This document shows, piece after piece, positions 30,306 to 38,798 of a stretch of DNA of 64,000 nt. The position numbers and the translations under genes are program-made. The stretch covers positions 2,604,001 through 2,668,000 of the forward strand of contig NZ_BAAAXV010000001.1 of the NCBI RefSeq assembly GCF_039535785.1, in the 5' to 3' direction. Origin of the DNA: Nonomuraea helvata (GTDB taxonomy: Bacteria > Actinomycetota > Actinomycetes > Streptosporangiales > Streptosporangiaceae). The notes below the pieces were generated by a model. That model searched no databases, had not been told where the DNA came from, and worked only from the letters and a program-made list of their open reading frames with translations. How positions within the stretch are numbered: the stretch's first letter is position 1; every line of letters begins with the position of its first letter.

Positions 30306-33161
30306 ATGCGCTTCCAGATCCTCGGGCCCACGGCCGTGCTGGGTGAGGACGGCGAGCCGGTTACGCTCGGCGGTCCGCGGGTGCGGGCGCTGCTGACCCT
30401 GCTGGCCCTGCACGCCGGCCGCATCGTCGGCGCCGAGCAGCTCGTGGACGGCATGTACGGCCCCAGGCCCCCGGAGGGCGTGGCCAACGCGCTGCAGTCG
30501 CAGGTGTCCAGGCTGCGCCGGGCGCTCGGCCGGGAGCTGGTGGAGTTCCACCCGGCGGGATACCGGCTGGTGGCCGACCCGCAGGAGGTCGACGCGCGCA
30601 GGTTCGAGCTGCTCGCGCAGGCAGGCAGGCAGGCCCTCGCCGCCGGCGATCCGGGCCGGGCCGCCACGCTGCTGCGGGAGGCGCTCGACCTGTGGCGGGG
30701 CGCGCCGCTCGCCGACGCCCCGCACGCCGAGGCCGCCGCGGCGGCGCTGGAGGAGCTGCGGCTGGCCGCCACGGAGGACCGCGTGCAGGCGGACCTCGAC
30801 CTGGGCAGGCATCGCGAGCTCGTCGCCGAGCTGCGCCAGCTCACCACTGCGCACCCGCTGCGCGAGCGGTTGAGTGCCCAGCTCATGCGGGCGCTCTACG
30901 GCAGCGGGCGCCAGGCGGAGGCGCTGACCGTCTACGACGAGGCCAGGAAGGTCCTGGACGAGGAGCTGGGCGTCGAGCCCGGAGCCGAACTGGCCGCCGC
31001 CCACCTGGCCGTGCTGAGAGCTGACCCGGCGCTCGGCGCGCCCGCGGCCCCCGCGCCCAGGCAGCGGCGGGGGCTGCGTGCCCAGCTCACCAGCTTCGTG
31101 GGCAGGGACGAGGAGATCGAGCAGGTGGGCACCAGGCTGCGGGCGAACCGGCTGGTCACGCTGCTCGGCCCGGGCGGCGCGGGCAAGACCCGGCTCGCGA
31201 TCGAGGCGGCGGAGCGCGCCGCCGGCGACGTGTGCTTCGTACCGCTCGCGCCGGTCTCCGACGGCGGCGACGTGCCGAGGGCCGTGCTGGCCGCGCTCGA
31301 CATCCGCGACACCCTGATGTACGGCCCCGACCGGCCCGCCGTGGACCCGGTCACGAGGCTGGTCACCGCGCTGGCCGACCGGCAGGTCCTGATGGTGCTG
31401 GACAACTGCGAACACCTCGTCGCCGCCACGGCCGAGCTGGCGGACGCGCTGCTGGCCGCCTGTCCCGGGCTGCGCGTGCTGGCGACCGGGCGCGAGGCGC
31501 TCGGCATCACCGGAGAGTCGATCCTGCCCGTGGCGCCGCTGCGGCTGCCCCCGGCGGAGGCGGGCAACTCCTCAGGCGACCCCACGGGCAACCCCACGGG
31601 CAACCCCACGGAGTATCCGGCGGTCCGGCTGTTCGCCGACCGCGCCGCCGCCGTCCGGCCGGGCTTCGCCGTGGACGCGGACAACGCCGCGGAGGTCGTG
31701 CGCATCTGCCGGGCGCTCGACGGGCTGCCGCTGGCCATCGAGCTGGCCGCGGCGCGGCTGCGTACCCTCTCGGTGTCCGACGTGGCGGCGCGGCTCGACG
31801 ATCGGTTCCGGCTGCTGATCAGAGGCAGCCGTACGGCGCTGCCCCGGCACCAGACGCTGCACGCGGTCGTCGCGTGGAGCTGGGACCTGCTCGACGAGGA
31901 CGAACAGCGGCTGGCCAGGAGGCTCTCCGTCTTCCTTGGCGGCGCGCGGCCCGAGGCGGCCGAGCGCGTGTGCGGGCTGCCGGAGGAGGTGCTGTTCTCG
32001 CTGGCGGAGAAGTCGCTGGTGGAGTTCGTGGACGGGCGTTTCCGGATGCTGGAGACGATCAGGGCGTTCTGCGCGGAACGGCTGGCCGAGTCCGGCGAGG
32101 TCGACGAGGTCTGCGAGGCGCACGCCGGCTACTACCTCGACCTGGTCGTGACGGCCGACCCCTTGCTACGTACCGACCAGCAGCTGGACTGGCTGGCCCG
32201 GCTCGACGAGGAGAGCGCCGACCTCAACGCCGCGGTGCGCTGGGCGGCCGAGTCGGGCCGGCTCGAGATGGGGCTGCGGCTGCTGGCCTACGGCGCCTGC
32301 TACTGGTGGATGCGCGGCCACCGCACCTCCAGCGCCGCCCTCGCCTCCGAGCTGCTGGCCGCGCTCGGCTCCGTCCGGCCCGCGGGCATGGAGGAGGAGT
32401 ACGTCATGTGCGTGCTCATCACCGCCTGGGCCGGGGAGATCGACGACGAGCTGCGTGCGCGGCTGGCGGAGGTCCAGCAGCTGCTGCCGACGGTCTACAT
32501 CCCGCAGCGGATCGAGCTCCTGATGATGCTGCTGTCGAGCCTCAAAGGACCGCCGGGCGACCACTCCGAAGCTTACGAGCTGGTCATGCAGCACTCCGTC
32601 GGTCTCCCGCCCTGGCAGCACGCGCTCGCCTTCGCCGGCGCCGCGTTCGTACTGGACCTGCTCGGCCGGACGGAGGAGGCGGTGGCCCATTTCGAGCGGA
32701 GCCTGGCCGCGTTCAAGGCGATCGGCGAACGCTGGGGAACCATACTGGTGCTGGCCGGGCTCGGCCAGCTCCACCAGCAGCAGGGCGACTATCAGGTCGC
32801 GTACGCGCTGGCCGACGAAGCCCTGGAGGTGGCGCACGAGCTGGGCGCCAAGACGGAGATCGCCGAGTCCCTGTGCCTGCGCGGCGACGCCCTGCACGGC
32901 CTGGGCGAAGCGGAGGGCGCGCGGGCCGACTACACGCTGGCCGCCGAGCTGTCACGCAGGAACAGCTCCATGGACATCCTGGCCCGGGCGCACCTCGGCC
33001 TGGGCGAGGTGGCGCTGTCGCTCGGTGACCTGGACGCCGCCCGGGCCCTCCTGACTCAGGCACACCAGGAATGCCCCCGCGACTGGTACAGCACCGAGGA
33101 CACCCGCGAGCGCATCGACGTCGGGCTGGCCGAGGTCAGCCGGATGGTCAGCGAGCGGTAG
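30306..33161 (+). CDS. AfsR/SARP-type regulator (BTAD, NB-ARC, TPR)
   Basis: 951 residues with the same plan as the regulator at 18.2-21.2 kb: winged helix (1-90, GGPRVRALLTLLALHAGR), BTAD to about 240, NB-ARC ATPase with GPGGAGKTRLAIEAAE and VLMVLDNCEHLV, then helical repeats. Between ATPase subdomains lies a small low-complexity insert of Gly-Asp/Asn-Pro-Thr repeats. It sits between the mini-P450/PEP-mutase pair and an MFS exporter and may control either. It is clearly a paralogue of the first regulator, not a recent duplicate. Confidence 0.88.
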   Translation: MRFQILGPTAVLGEDGEPVTLGGPRVRALLTLLALHAGRIVGAEQLVDGMYGPRPPEGVANALQSQVSRLRRALGRELVEFHPAGYRLVADPQEVDARRFELLAQAGRQALAAGDPGRAATLLREALDLWRGAPLADAPHAEAAAAALEELRLAATEDRVQADLDLGRHRELVAELRQLTTAHPLRERLSAQLMRALYGSGRQAEALTVYDEARKVLDEELGVEPGAELAAAHLAVLRADPALGAPAAPAPRQRRGLRAQLTSFVGRDEEIEQVGTRLRANRLVTLLGPGGAGKTRLAIEAAERAAGDVCFVPLAPVSDGGDVPRAVLAALDIRDTLMYGPDRPAVDPVTRLVTALADRQVLMVLDNCEHLVAATAELADALLAACPGLRVLATGREALGITGESILPVAPLRLPPAEAGNSSGDPTGNPTGNPTEYPAVRLFADRAAAVRPGFAVDADNAAEVVRICRALDGLPLAIELAAARLRTLSVSDVAARLDDRFRLLIRGSRTALPRHQTLHAVVAWSWDLLDEDEQRLARRLSVFLGGARPEAAERVCGLPEEVLFSLAEKSLVEFVDGRFRMLETIRAFCAERLAESGEVDEVCEAHAGYYLDLVVTADPLLRTDQQLDWLARLDEESADLNAAVRWAAESGRLEMGLRLLAYGACYWWMRGHRTSSAALASELLAALGSVRPAGMEEEYVMCVLITAWAGEIDDELRARLAEVQQLLPTVYIPQRIELLMMLLSSLKGPPGDHSEAYELVMQHSVGLPPWQHALAFAGAAFVLDLLGRTEEAVAHFERSLAAFKAIGERWGTILVLAGLGQLHQQQGDYQVAYALADEALEVAHELGAKTEIAESLCLRGDALHGLGEAEGARADYTLAAELSRRNSSMDILARAHLGLGEVALSLGDLDAARALLTQAHQECPRDWYSTEDTRERIDVGLAEVSRMVSER
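31575..31610 (+). repeat. Three 12-bp tandem repeats in the second BTAD regulator
   Basis: GGC(G/A)ACCCCACG is repeated at 31575, 31587 and 31599, encoding Gly-(Asp/Asn)-Pro-Thr three times in a loop before EYPAVRLFADR. The units keep frame. Confidence 0.85.
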
Positions 33162-33196
33162 GTCCGCGGTCAGGCGTCCCCTGGACAGTGGGCGCC

Positions 33197-34705
33197 ATGA
33201 AGAACAAATGGTCCTGTCTGGCCGTCGCCTGCCTGGCCACCCTCCTGCTGTCACTCGATCTCACGGTCCTGCACCTGGCCCTGCCGACGCTGGTGACCGA
33301 CCTCGGCGCGAACTCCACGCAACTGCTCTGGATCGGCGACATGTACGGCTTCGCGCTGGCCGGCCTCCTCGTCACCATGGGCAACCTCGGCGACCGCATC
33401 GGCCGCAAGCGCCTCCTGCTGATCGGCGCGGCCACCTTCGGCGCCGCCTCGGCGGTGACCGCGTACGCGCCCAACGCCGAGCTGCTGATCGCGGCCAGGG
33501 CACTGCTCGGCGTGGCCGGCGCGACGATCATGCCGTCCACCCTGTCGATCGTCCGGAACGTGTTCACCGAGCCGGGCGAGCGGACCGCGGCCATCGGCAT
33601 CTGGAGCGGGATGAGCGCCGCCGGCTTCGCCGTGGGCCCGGTCGTCGGCGGGCTGCTGCTCGGCCACTTCTGGTGGGGCTCGGTCTTCCTGATCAACGTG
33701 CCGATCATGCTGCTGGTGCTGGCCGCCGGGATCATGGTGCTGCCCGAGTCGCGCAACCCCCATGCGGGCAGGATCGACCTGGCCAGCGCCGCACTGTCGT
33801 TCGCCGGCGTGGTGACGGCCGTCTACGCGGTCAAGGAGGGTGCGCACAAGGGTGTGGCGCACGCCGACGTGCTCGCGGCGGGCGCGGCCGGGGTGCTGCT
33901 GGTGGGCCTGTTCGTGTGGCGGCAGACCCGGCTGGCCGAACCGATGATCGACGTACGGCTCTTCACGCGGAGGGCGTTCAGCGCGTCCATCCTCACGAAC
34001 CTGCTGGCGATCTTCACGATGTCCGCCATGATGCTGATGTTCGGCTGGTACCTGCAGCTCGTCCTGGGCTGGACGCCGCTCCAGGCGGGGCTCGCCCAGC
34101 TGCCCGGCGGCCTGAGCGGCGCGGTCGGCGGCATCCTGGCCGCCCGGCTGGTGCACCGCATCGGCAGGAACGGCGTGGTCGCCCTGGGCCTGGCCATGAA
34201 CGCGGGCGCGTTCCTGTACTACTCCACGCTCGGCCTGTCCCTGAACTACCTCACGCTGCTGCCCTTCATGCTCGTCGGCGGCCTCGGGGTCGGGTTCACG
34301 TTCACCGTCAACAACGACAACGTGCTGGCCACCGCCCCCAGGGAACGGGCCGGGGCGGCGGCCGCGGTGTCGGAGACGGCGTTCGAGCTGGGCGGGGCGC
34401 TCGGCATCGCGATCCTCGGCACGGTGCTGAACACCGCGTACCGGGCCGGCCTGGACGCCACCGCCACCTCCGTGGCGACGGGCGAGGCACGGGAGTCCAT
34501 CGCCGGGGCGATGCGCGCGGCGCAGGCGCTGCCCACCGAGAAGGCGGCCACGCTCGTACGGACGGCACAGGTGGCCTTCATCGACGGGCTGCACCTGACC
34601 TCGCTGGTCACCTCGGGACTGCTGGTCGTGGTGGCCCTGGTGGCACTGGTCGGGCTGCGCGGCGTGCCGAAGGTCATCCCGGAGGAGGCGCTGGCCAGGG
34701 CATGA
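33197..34705 (+). CDS. MFS drug exporter, DHA2 family (14 TM)
   Basis: 502 residues from ATG 33197. Motifs: SLDLTVLHLALPTLVTDLG in TM1, motif A GNLGDRIGRKRLLL, motif C GPVVGGLLLGHFWWGSVFLINVP, and fourteen hydrophobic segments. These mark the DHA2 (QacA/SmvA/EmrB) family of proton-driven multidrug exporters. It starts 35 nt after the BTAD regulator and is probably under its control. Confidence 0.9.
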   Translation: MKNKWSCLAVACLATLLLSLDLTVLHLALPTLVTDLGANSTQLLWIGDMYGFALAGLLVTMGNLGDRIGRKRLLLIGAATFGAASAVTAYAPNAELLIAARALLGVAGATIMPSTLSIVRNVFTEPGERTAAIGIWSGMSAAGFAVGPVVGGLLLGHFWWGSVFLINVPIMLLVLAAGIMVLPESRNPHAGRIDLASAALSFAGVVTAVYAVKEGAHKGVAHADVLAAGAAGVLLVGLFVWRQTRLAEPMIDVRLFTRRAFSASILTNLLAIFTMSAMMLMFGWYLQLVLGWTPLQAGLAQLPGGLSGAVGGILAARLVHRIGRNGVVALGLAMNAGAFLYYSTLGLSLNYLTLLPFMLVGGLGVGFTFTVNNDNVLATAPRERAGAAAAVSETAFELGGALGIAILGTVLNTAYRAGLDATATSVATGEARESIAGAMRAAQALPTEKAATLVRTAQVAFIDGLHLTSLVTSGLLVVVALVALVGLRGVPKVIPEEALARA

Positions 34706-34741
34706 CCCATGAGAACCCCGGAGGAAACGCTGGGAGCTCGG

Positions 34742-34774
34742 GCAGCGCGCGACGGAGCCTGCGCTGCTCAGGCT
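34742..34774 (+). terminator. Hairpin after the DHA2 exporter
   Basis: Two alternative stems: GCAGCGC (34742-34748) with GCGCTGC (34761-34767), or AGCCTG (34756-34761) with CAGGCT (34769-34774). They lie 37 nt past the stop and may terminate the regulator-exporter transcript. Confidence 0.4.
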
Positions 34775-34818
34775 GCGCGGTCGCCTTGCCCCTTCTCACC
34801 GCTCAGCGCAAAAACGCG

Positions 34819-34857
34819 TTGCCGTAGACGCCCTCAAAACGTATGGTTTTGCGCTCG
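34819..34857 (+). promoter_or_regulatory. Promoter with overlapping operator for the second MFS gene
   Basis: TTGCCG (34819-34824) and TATGGT (34842-34847) are 17 nt apart, a good sigma-A promoter; the start would be at about 34854-34857, at the GTG itself (leaderless). CAAAAC-GTATG-GTTTTG (34835-34851) is a perfect inverted repeat lying across the -10. A wider pair, GCGCAAAA (34807-34814) and TTTTGCGC (34847-34854), also exists. The layout is typical of TetR-type repression. Confidence 0.6.
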
Positions 34858-36083
34858 TGATTACAGTGGTGGAGCGAGTCCTACCTGCCCGGCTCGGGAC
34901 AGGATTCCGATGGTTGCTGGCCTCGAGCTGGCTGACGAATCTCGGTGACGGGCTCGCGGCCGCGGCGGGCCCGTTGCTGATCGCGACGTTGACCCGCGAC
35001 CCGCTGATGATTTCGCTGTCGGCCCTGGTGGGCTGGGCTCCGCCGCTGCTGTTCAGCCTGTATGCGGGCGTGCTGTCGGATCGGTACAACCGGCGCGCGA
35101 TCGTGCTCATCGCGAACGCGGTGCGGGCCGTGGTGCTGGCGGCGCTCGTCGCGCTCATGGTGACCGGCACCGTGACCGTGGCGACGGCGCTGGCGGCGCT
35201 CACGCTGCGGTCCATCGCCGAGGTGTTCGCCGACAACACGACGGCCACGCTGACCCCCATGATGGTCAGCAGGGACGATCTCGTCATCGCCAATGCCCGC
35301 CTGGGCACGGGGTTCATCACGCTCAATCAGCTCGCCGGGCCGCCGATCGGCGCGGCGCTGTTCGGCCTGGGCATGACCTGGCCGTTCGCGAGCCAGCTGC
35401 TCCTGGTGGTGGCGGGCATCGTCCTGGTCTCCCGGATCACGTTGCCGCCGCACGGCCGACAGGCCGGCGATCCCACGCCCAACACCGTACGGGAACTGAT
35501 CGCCGGGTTCAGCTGGACCATCCGGCACGCGGCGGTCCGCACGCTGGCGCTCACCATCCTGATCTTCAACTTCACGTTCGGCGCGGCCTGGTCGGTTCTC
35601 GTCCTCTACACCCAGGAGCAGCTCGGCCTCGGCGCCATGGGCTTCGGCCTGATGACCACCATCGGCGGGATCGGCGGCTTGATCGGCACCGGCCTGTACG
35701 GTGCCATCACCCGCAGGATGAGCCTCGGCGCCCTGATGCGGATCGGCCTCATCATCGAGACGTTCACTCACCTGGGCCTGGCACTGACCCATTCGCCGTG
35801 GGTCGCCGGGGGCATCTTCCTGGTCTTCGGCGCGCACGCGTTCATCTGGGGCACGACCTCGTCCACCGTCCGCCAGCGCGCGGTCCCGCACGAACTGCAG
35901 GGCCGGGTGGGCAGCGTCAACACCGTCTGCGTCTTCGGCGGTCTGGTGGTCGGCTCGTTGATCGGCGGTGTCCTGGCCACCCGCCTCGGTGTCGCAGCGC
36001 CCTTCTGGTTCGCCTTCGCCGGCTCCGCGGTGTTCGTGGTGCTGCTGTGGCGGCAGCTCATGCACATCGCCCACGACGACTGA
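34857..36083 (+). CDS. MFS exporter, MFS_3/EntS-like
   Basis: 408 residues, GTG start. Twelve helices; SSWLTNLGDGLAAAAGPLL in TM1 and SLYAGVLSDRYNRRAIVL (motif A) fit the MFS_3 family (enterobactin exporter EntS, macrolide efflux-type). No Shine-Dalgarno sequence is visible, in line with leaderless translation. It probably exports a drug or siderophore. Regulation by an unlinked repressor is suggested by the palindrome over the -10. Confidence 0.88.
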   Translation: MITVVERVLPARLGTGFRWLLASSWLTNLGDGLAAAAGPLLIATLTRDPLMISLSALVGWAPPLLFSLYAGVLSDRYNRRAIVLIANAVRAVVLAALVALMVTGTVTVATALAALTLRSIAEVFADNTTATLTPMMVSRDDLVIANARLGTGFITLNQLAGPPIGAALFGLGMTWPFASQLLLVVAGIVLVSRITLPPHGRQAGDPTPNTVRELIAGFSWTIRHAAVRTLALTILIFNFTFGAAWSVLVLYTQEQLGLGAMGFGLMTTIGGIGGLIGTGLYGAITRRMSLGALMRIGLIIETFTHLGLALTHSPWVAGGIFLVFGAHAFIWGTTSSTVRQRAVPHELQGRVGSVNTVCVFGGLVVGSLIGGVLATRLGVAAPFWFAFAGSAVFVVLLWRQLMHIAHDD

Positions 36084-36092
36084 GAACGTGGC

Positions 36093-36827
36093 CTAACGAC
36101 GTCGCAGGGCGAGCAGCTCTGAGACCGTGACGAATCGATATCCCTGCTCGCGGAGGCCGGTGACCAGGCCTTTGATGGCCTCGCGAGTGTTCCGCCCGCC
36201 GGCGTACCAGGGGTGGAGCAAGATGATCGATCCTGGCCTGGTCTCCTCGCGTACAGCCGTGACGATCTCGGCGGCGGTGGGGGTCTTGCCGGAGTCCGGC
36301 TCCACGTCCCACATGACCGTGCGCCGCTGATGGTCGGCCAGGTACAGCGGGAGCATCAGCAGTTTCTTGCCTGTCGGCGGACGGAAGAGGATCTCGTCGC
36401 GCTGCCCCGCCGCCCGGATGGCCGCATCGGTGCGCTCGACCTCATTCGCCACGGTGGCGGGGGAGACGAAGATCATCCGCTGATGGGTGTACGTGTGGTT
36501 GGCCAGCTGATGGCCGTGGGCCACCAGCGCCTGCGCGGCCTGGGGCCGGGCTTCGACCTGGGAGCCGATGACGAAGAACGTCGCGCGGACGCGCAGCTCG
36601 TCAAGAATGTCGATGATCTCGGGAGCGTGCTCGTCAGGGCCGTCGTCGAAGGTCAGGGCGACGACCTTCTCGTCGGTCGCCACGCGGTCGATCAGCTCTC
36701 CGGCCAGTTGGAAGGTCCGCGCGTTCATCAGCCGATAAAGGCCCAACGCTCCTAAGAGGAGGATGGCGAGAAGGGCCGCGAGAAGCTTGAGCCACTTCCT
36801 CCGCACGCCCGTTGCTGCTGCGTTCAT
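36093..36827 (-). CDS. Membrane-anchored polysaccharide deacetylase (CE4)
   Basis: 244 residues. A cytoplasmic basic start and one helix (15-32) anchor it to the membrane. The NodB domain has TFDDGPD (59-65), the zinc site HTYTH (111-115), FRPPTGKK (148-155) and the late HPWYAGG motif. It would remove N-acetyl groups from peptidoglycan or chitin-like polymers at the cell surface. It converges on the MFS gene with a 9-nt gap and lies 46 nt downstream of the beta-lactamase-like gene on the same strand. Confidence 0.88.
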   Translation of the reverse strand: MNAAATGVRRKWLKLLAALLAILLLGALGLYRLMNARTFQLAGELIDRVATDEKVVALTFDDGPDEHAPEIIDILDELRVRATFFVIGSQVEARPQAAQALVAHGHQLANHTYTHQRMIFVSPATVANEVERTDAAIRAAGQRDEILFRPPTGKKLLMLPLYLADHQRRTVMWDVEPDSGKTPTAAEIVTAVREETRPGSIILLHPWYAGGRNTREAIKGLVTGLREQGYRFVTVSELLALRRR

Positions 36828-36873
36828 GGGTGATCATGGAATCACAGACCGCAGGACCATGACGGGCGAGCGG

Positions 36874-37791
36874 CTAAATAGACGGTCTGGTCGGGCACGG
36901 GCGGGTGATGGTCGGCGAGAGGGTGTCGAGGCGGGTGCCGATGAGATGGGCCACGCCCTCGATGGTCTCGATGCCCGCCTCCTCCCCCGGCTGCTCGTCC
37001 GTCTGCACCGACAGCAGCAGGTCGCGGTCCGGCCCCACGATGCGGCCGTAGCTCGTGACGGCCCAGGTGTTGTAGGCGAACGGGCGCGGCGTCCAGCCGT
37101 TCTTCAGCGCCACCCGGTCCCCCCGGCGGGCCGCGGCGCTGACGCCCCATGATTGGTCCTTCTGGACCCGGTACATGAGGTCCAGCACCAGTCTCCGATC
37201 GGGCGCGGTCATGCCCTTGCCGCCCTTGACCAGGAGCTTCATCAGGCGGACGCGGTCGGCGGGACTGGTGGTGGTGCCGCCCCAGTAGATGCCGGGGCCC
37301 GGTGTGGTCTCCCGGAGACCCATCCGCTCGTAGAAATCGCTCATCGAGGAGCCGACGCGTGACCACAGGGTGTCCGCCGCGCTGTTGTCGCTCTCGGTGA
37401 TCATGCGGACCGCCAGGTCGCGTTCGCCGTCGTCCAGCTCACCGGTGCCGCGGAGCAGGAGGGCGGCGAGGATGTCCACCTTGGCGCCGCTGGCGGTGAT
37501 GATGTCGTGCTCGTGTTCCCCCTGGCCGAACGACACCCCGGTGGCCAGGTCCAGCGCGGCGTAGACGATCCGGCCGGGGCGCTTGCTCACGTATTGGGAA
37601 ATGTCGCGTTGGAGGCGGACGCGGGCCGCCGCGGCGGCCCGCGGGGCGGGGAACTTCATGACGCAGCGGGCCACCTTGATGGGGGCTTTCACCGCCACTG
37701 GAGCGATCACTTCCCGCTCGGTCCCGCACCCCGCCGCCAGTATCAGCGCCAGAACCAGCACCGGCCAGGCCGCCATCCACTTCGCACGCAC
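36874..37791 (-). CDS. Beta-lactamase class A-like serine hydrolase lipoprotein
   Basis: 305 residues, GTG start. The lipobox LILAAGC gives lipidation at Cys22. Penicillin-binding-fold motifs: SxxK as SGAK (101-104), SDN (134-136), and KNG (230-232) where classical class A enzymes have KTG or KSG. No clear Glu166 omega-loop was located with confidence. It may therefore be a sluggish beta-lactamase or a cell-wall endopeptidase-like protein. Just downstream is the peptidoglycan/chitin deacetylase, which suggests a cell-envelope pair. Confidence 0.75.
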   Translation of the reverse strand: MRAKWMAAWPVLVLALILAAGCGTEREVIAPVAVKAPIKVARCVMKFPAPRAAAAARVRLQRDISQYVSKRPGRIVYAALDLATGVSFGQGEHEHDIITASGAKVDILAALLLRGTGELDDGERDLAVRMITESDNSAADTLWSRVGSSMSDFYERMGLRETTPGPGIYWGGTTTSPADRVRLMKLLVKGGKGMTAPDRRLVLDLMYRVQKDQSWGVSAAARRGDRVALKNGWTPRPFAYNTWAVTSYGRIVGPDRDLLLSVQTDEQPGEEAGIETIEGVAHLIGTRLDTLSPTITRPCPTRPSI

Positions 37792-37846
37792 GCGCCCACT
37801 CCCATGATCTCATCGGGGGGACACGAGGAGCATGCTCCGCGACGGC

Positions 37847-37885
37847 GGCCTGGCCCGCCACGCCACGCGCTTTCCTGGCCAGGCC
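37847..37885. terminator. Hairpin between the beta-lactamase-like gene and the polyamine operon
   Basis: GGCCTGGCC (37847-37855) pairs perfectly with GGCCAGGCC (37877-37885), loop 21 nt. It lies 38 nt past the last gene of the polyamine operon and most likely ends it. Confidence 0.5.
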
Positions 37886-37922
37886 TTCAGCACGACCTTG
37901 CAGAGCCGCTACCACACGCCGG

Positions 37923-38798
37923 TCAGAGGTGCTCGGCGAGGAAGTCGGCCGTCGCGTCCACGGCCTGGGTGACGTACGGCTCGCGGTCGTAGAGGTCGAT
38001 GTGCTGCTTGGCGTCCACCCAGACCAGCTTCTTCGGCTGGTCGAGCCGCCGGTACGCCTCCTCGGCCCCCTCGGGCGAGCAGAACCGGTCGACGACCCCG
38101 TGCACGATCAGCGCCGGCTTCGGTGACAGGAAGTCCGCTCCCATCATGCTGTCCAGCGTGACGAGCTCCCGCACGCTGGCCCTGGTCACCGAATTGGACC
38201 AGTGCGGCGAGGCGCCCCGCGAGGTGCCGTAGTACGCGTACGGCTCGTCACCCGGCATGGCGGCCTCGCCCTCCTCGGCGACCGCGGGCATGTACTCGAC
38301 GTCGCCGCCCTGGTCCTGCCGCTCCAGCACCTCCGTGAGCCCCGCCAGCACCGACGGGTAGTCCATGCCCGCCCGCATGGTGTAGGGGTTGTTGTACGCA
38401 CCCGCAATACCGACAAATGTCCGGACGCGAGGGTCGAAAGCGGCAAATTTCAGGGCGTATCCCGCGCCCAGGCACACCCCCACCACCCCGATCCGCTCCC
38501 GGTCCACCTCGTCCCGCGACCGCAGGAACGACACGGCGGCCCGCAGGTCGCGCAGCTTGCCCTGAGGGTCCTCCTCCCGGCGCGGCACCCCCTCGGACTC
38601 GCCCCAGTTCCGGTGGTCGAAGGCCAGCGTCACGTACCCCCGCTCGGCCAGCCGCTCCGCGTAGAGCCCGGTCACCTGGGACCGCACGCCCGTGAACGGC
38701 CCGGTGAGGACCAGGCCGGGCCGCGGCCCCACGCCGCCGGGGACCCGCAGGTCGCCGGCGAGTGTGAGGCCGTCCACCATGAATGCGACCCGGGTCAC
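37923..38798 (-). CDS. Alpha/beta hydrolase of dienelactone-hydrolase type, Cys nucleophile
   Basis: 291 residues from GTG 38798, which overlaps the stop of the FAD oxidase gene (GTGA). The nucleophile elbow is GVCLGAG with Cys109, as in dienelactone hydrolases, instead of Ser. The acid Asp is in HGVVDRFCS and the His in AKQHIDLYD. The C-terminus ADFLAEHL is the usual end of the family. As last gene of the putrescine operon it might hydrolyse a lactam or ester formed from the pathway's aldehydes or amides; this is inference. Confidence 0.8.
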   Translation of the reverse strand: MTRVAFMVDGLTLAGDLRVPGGVGPRPGLVLTGPFTGVRSQVTGLYAERLAERGYVTLAFDHRNWGESEGVPRREEDPQGKLRDLRAAVSFLRSRDEVDRERIGVVGVCLGAGYALKFAAFDPRVRTFVGIAGAYNNPYTMRAGMDYPSVLAGLTEVLERQDQGGDVEYMPAVAEEGEAAMPGDEPYAYYGTSRGASPHWSNSVTRASVRELVTLDSMMGADFLSPKPALIVHGVVDRFCSPEGAEEAYRRLDQPKKLVWVDAKQHIDLYDREPYVTQAVDATADFLAEHL

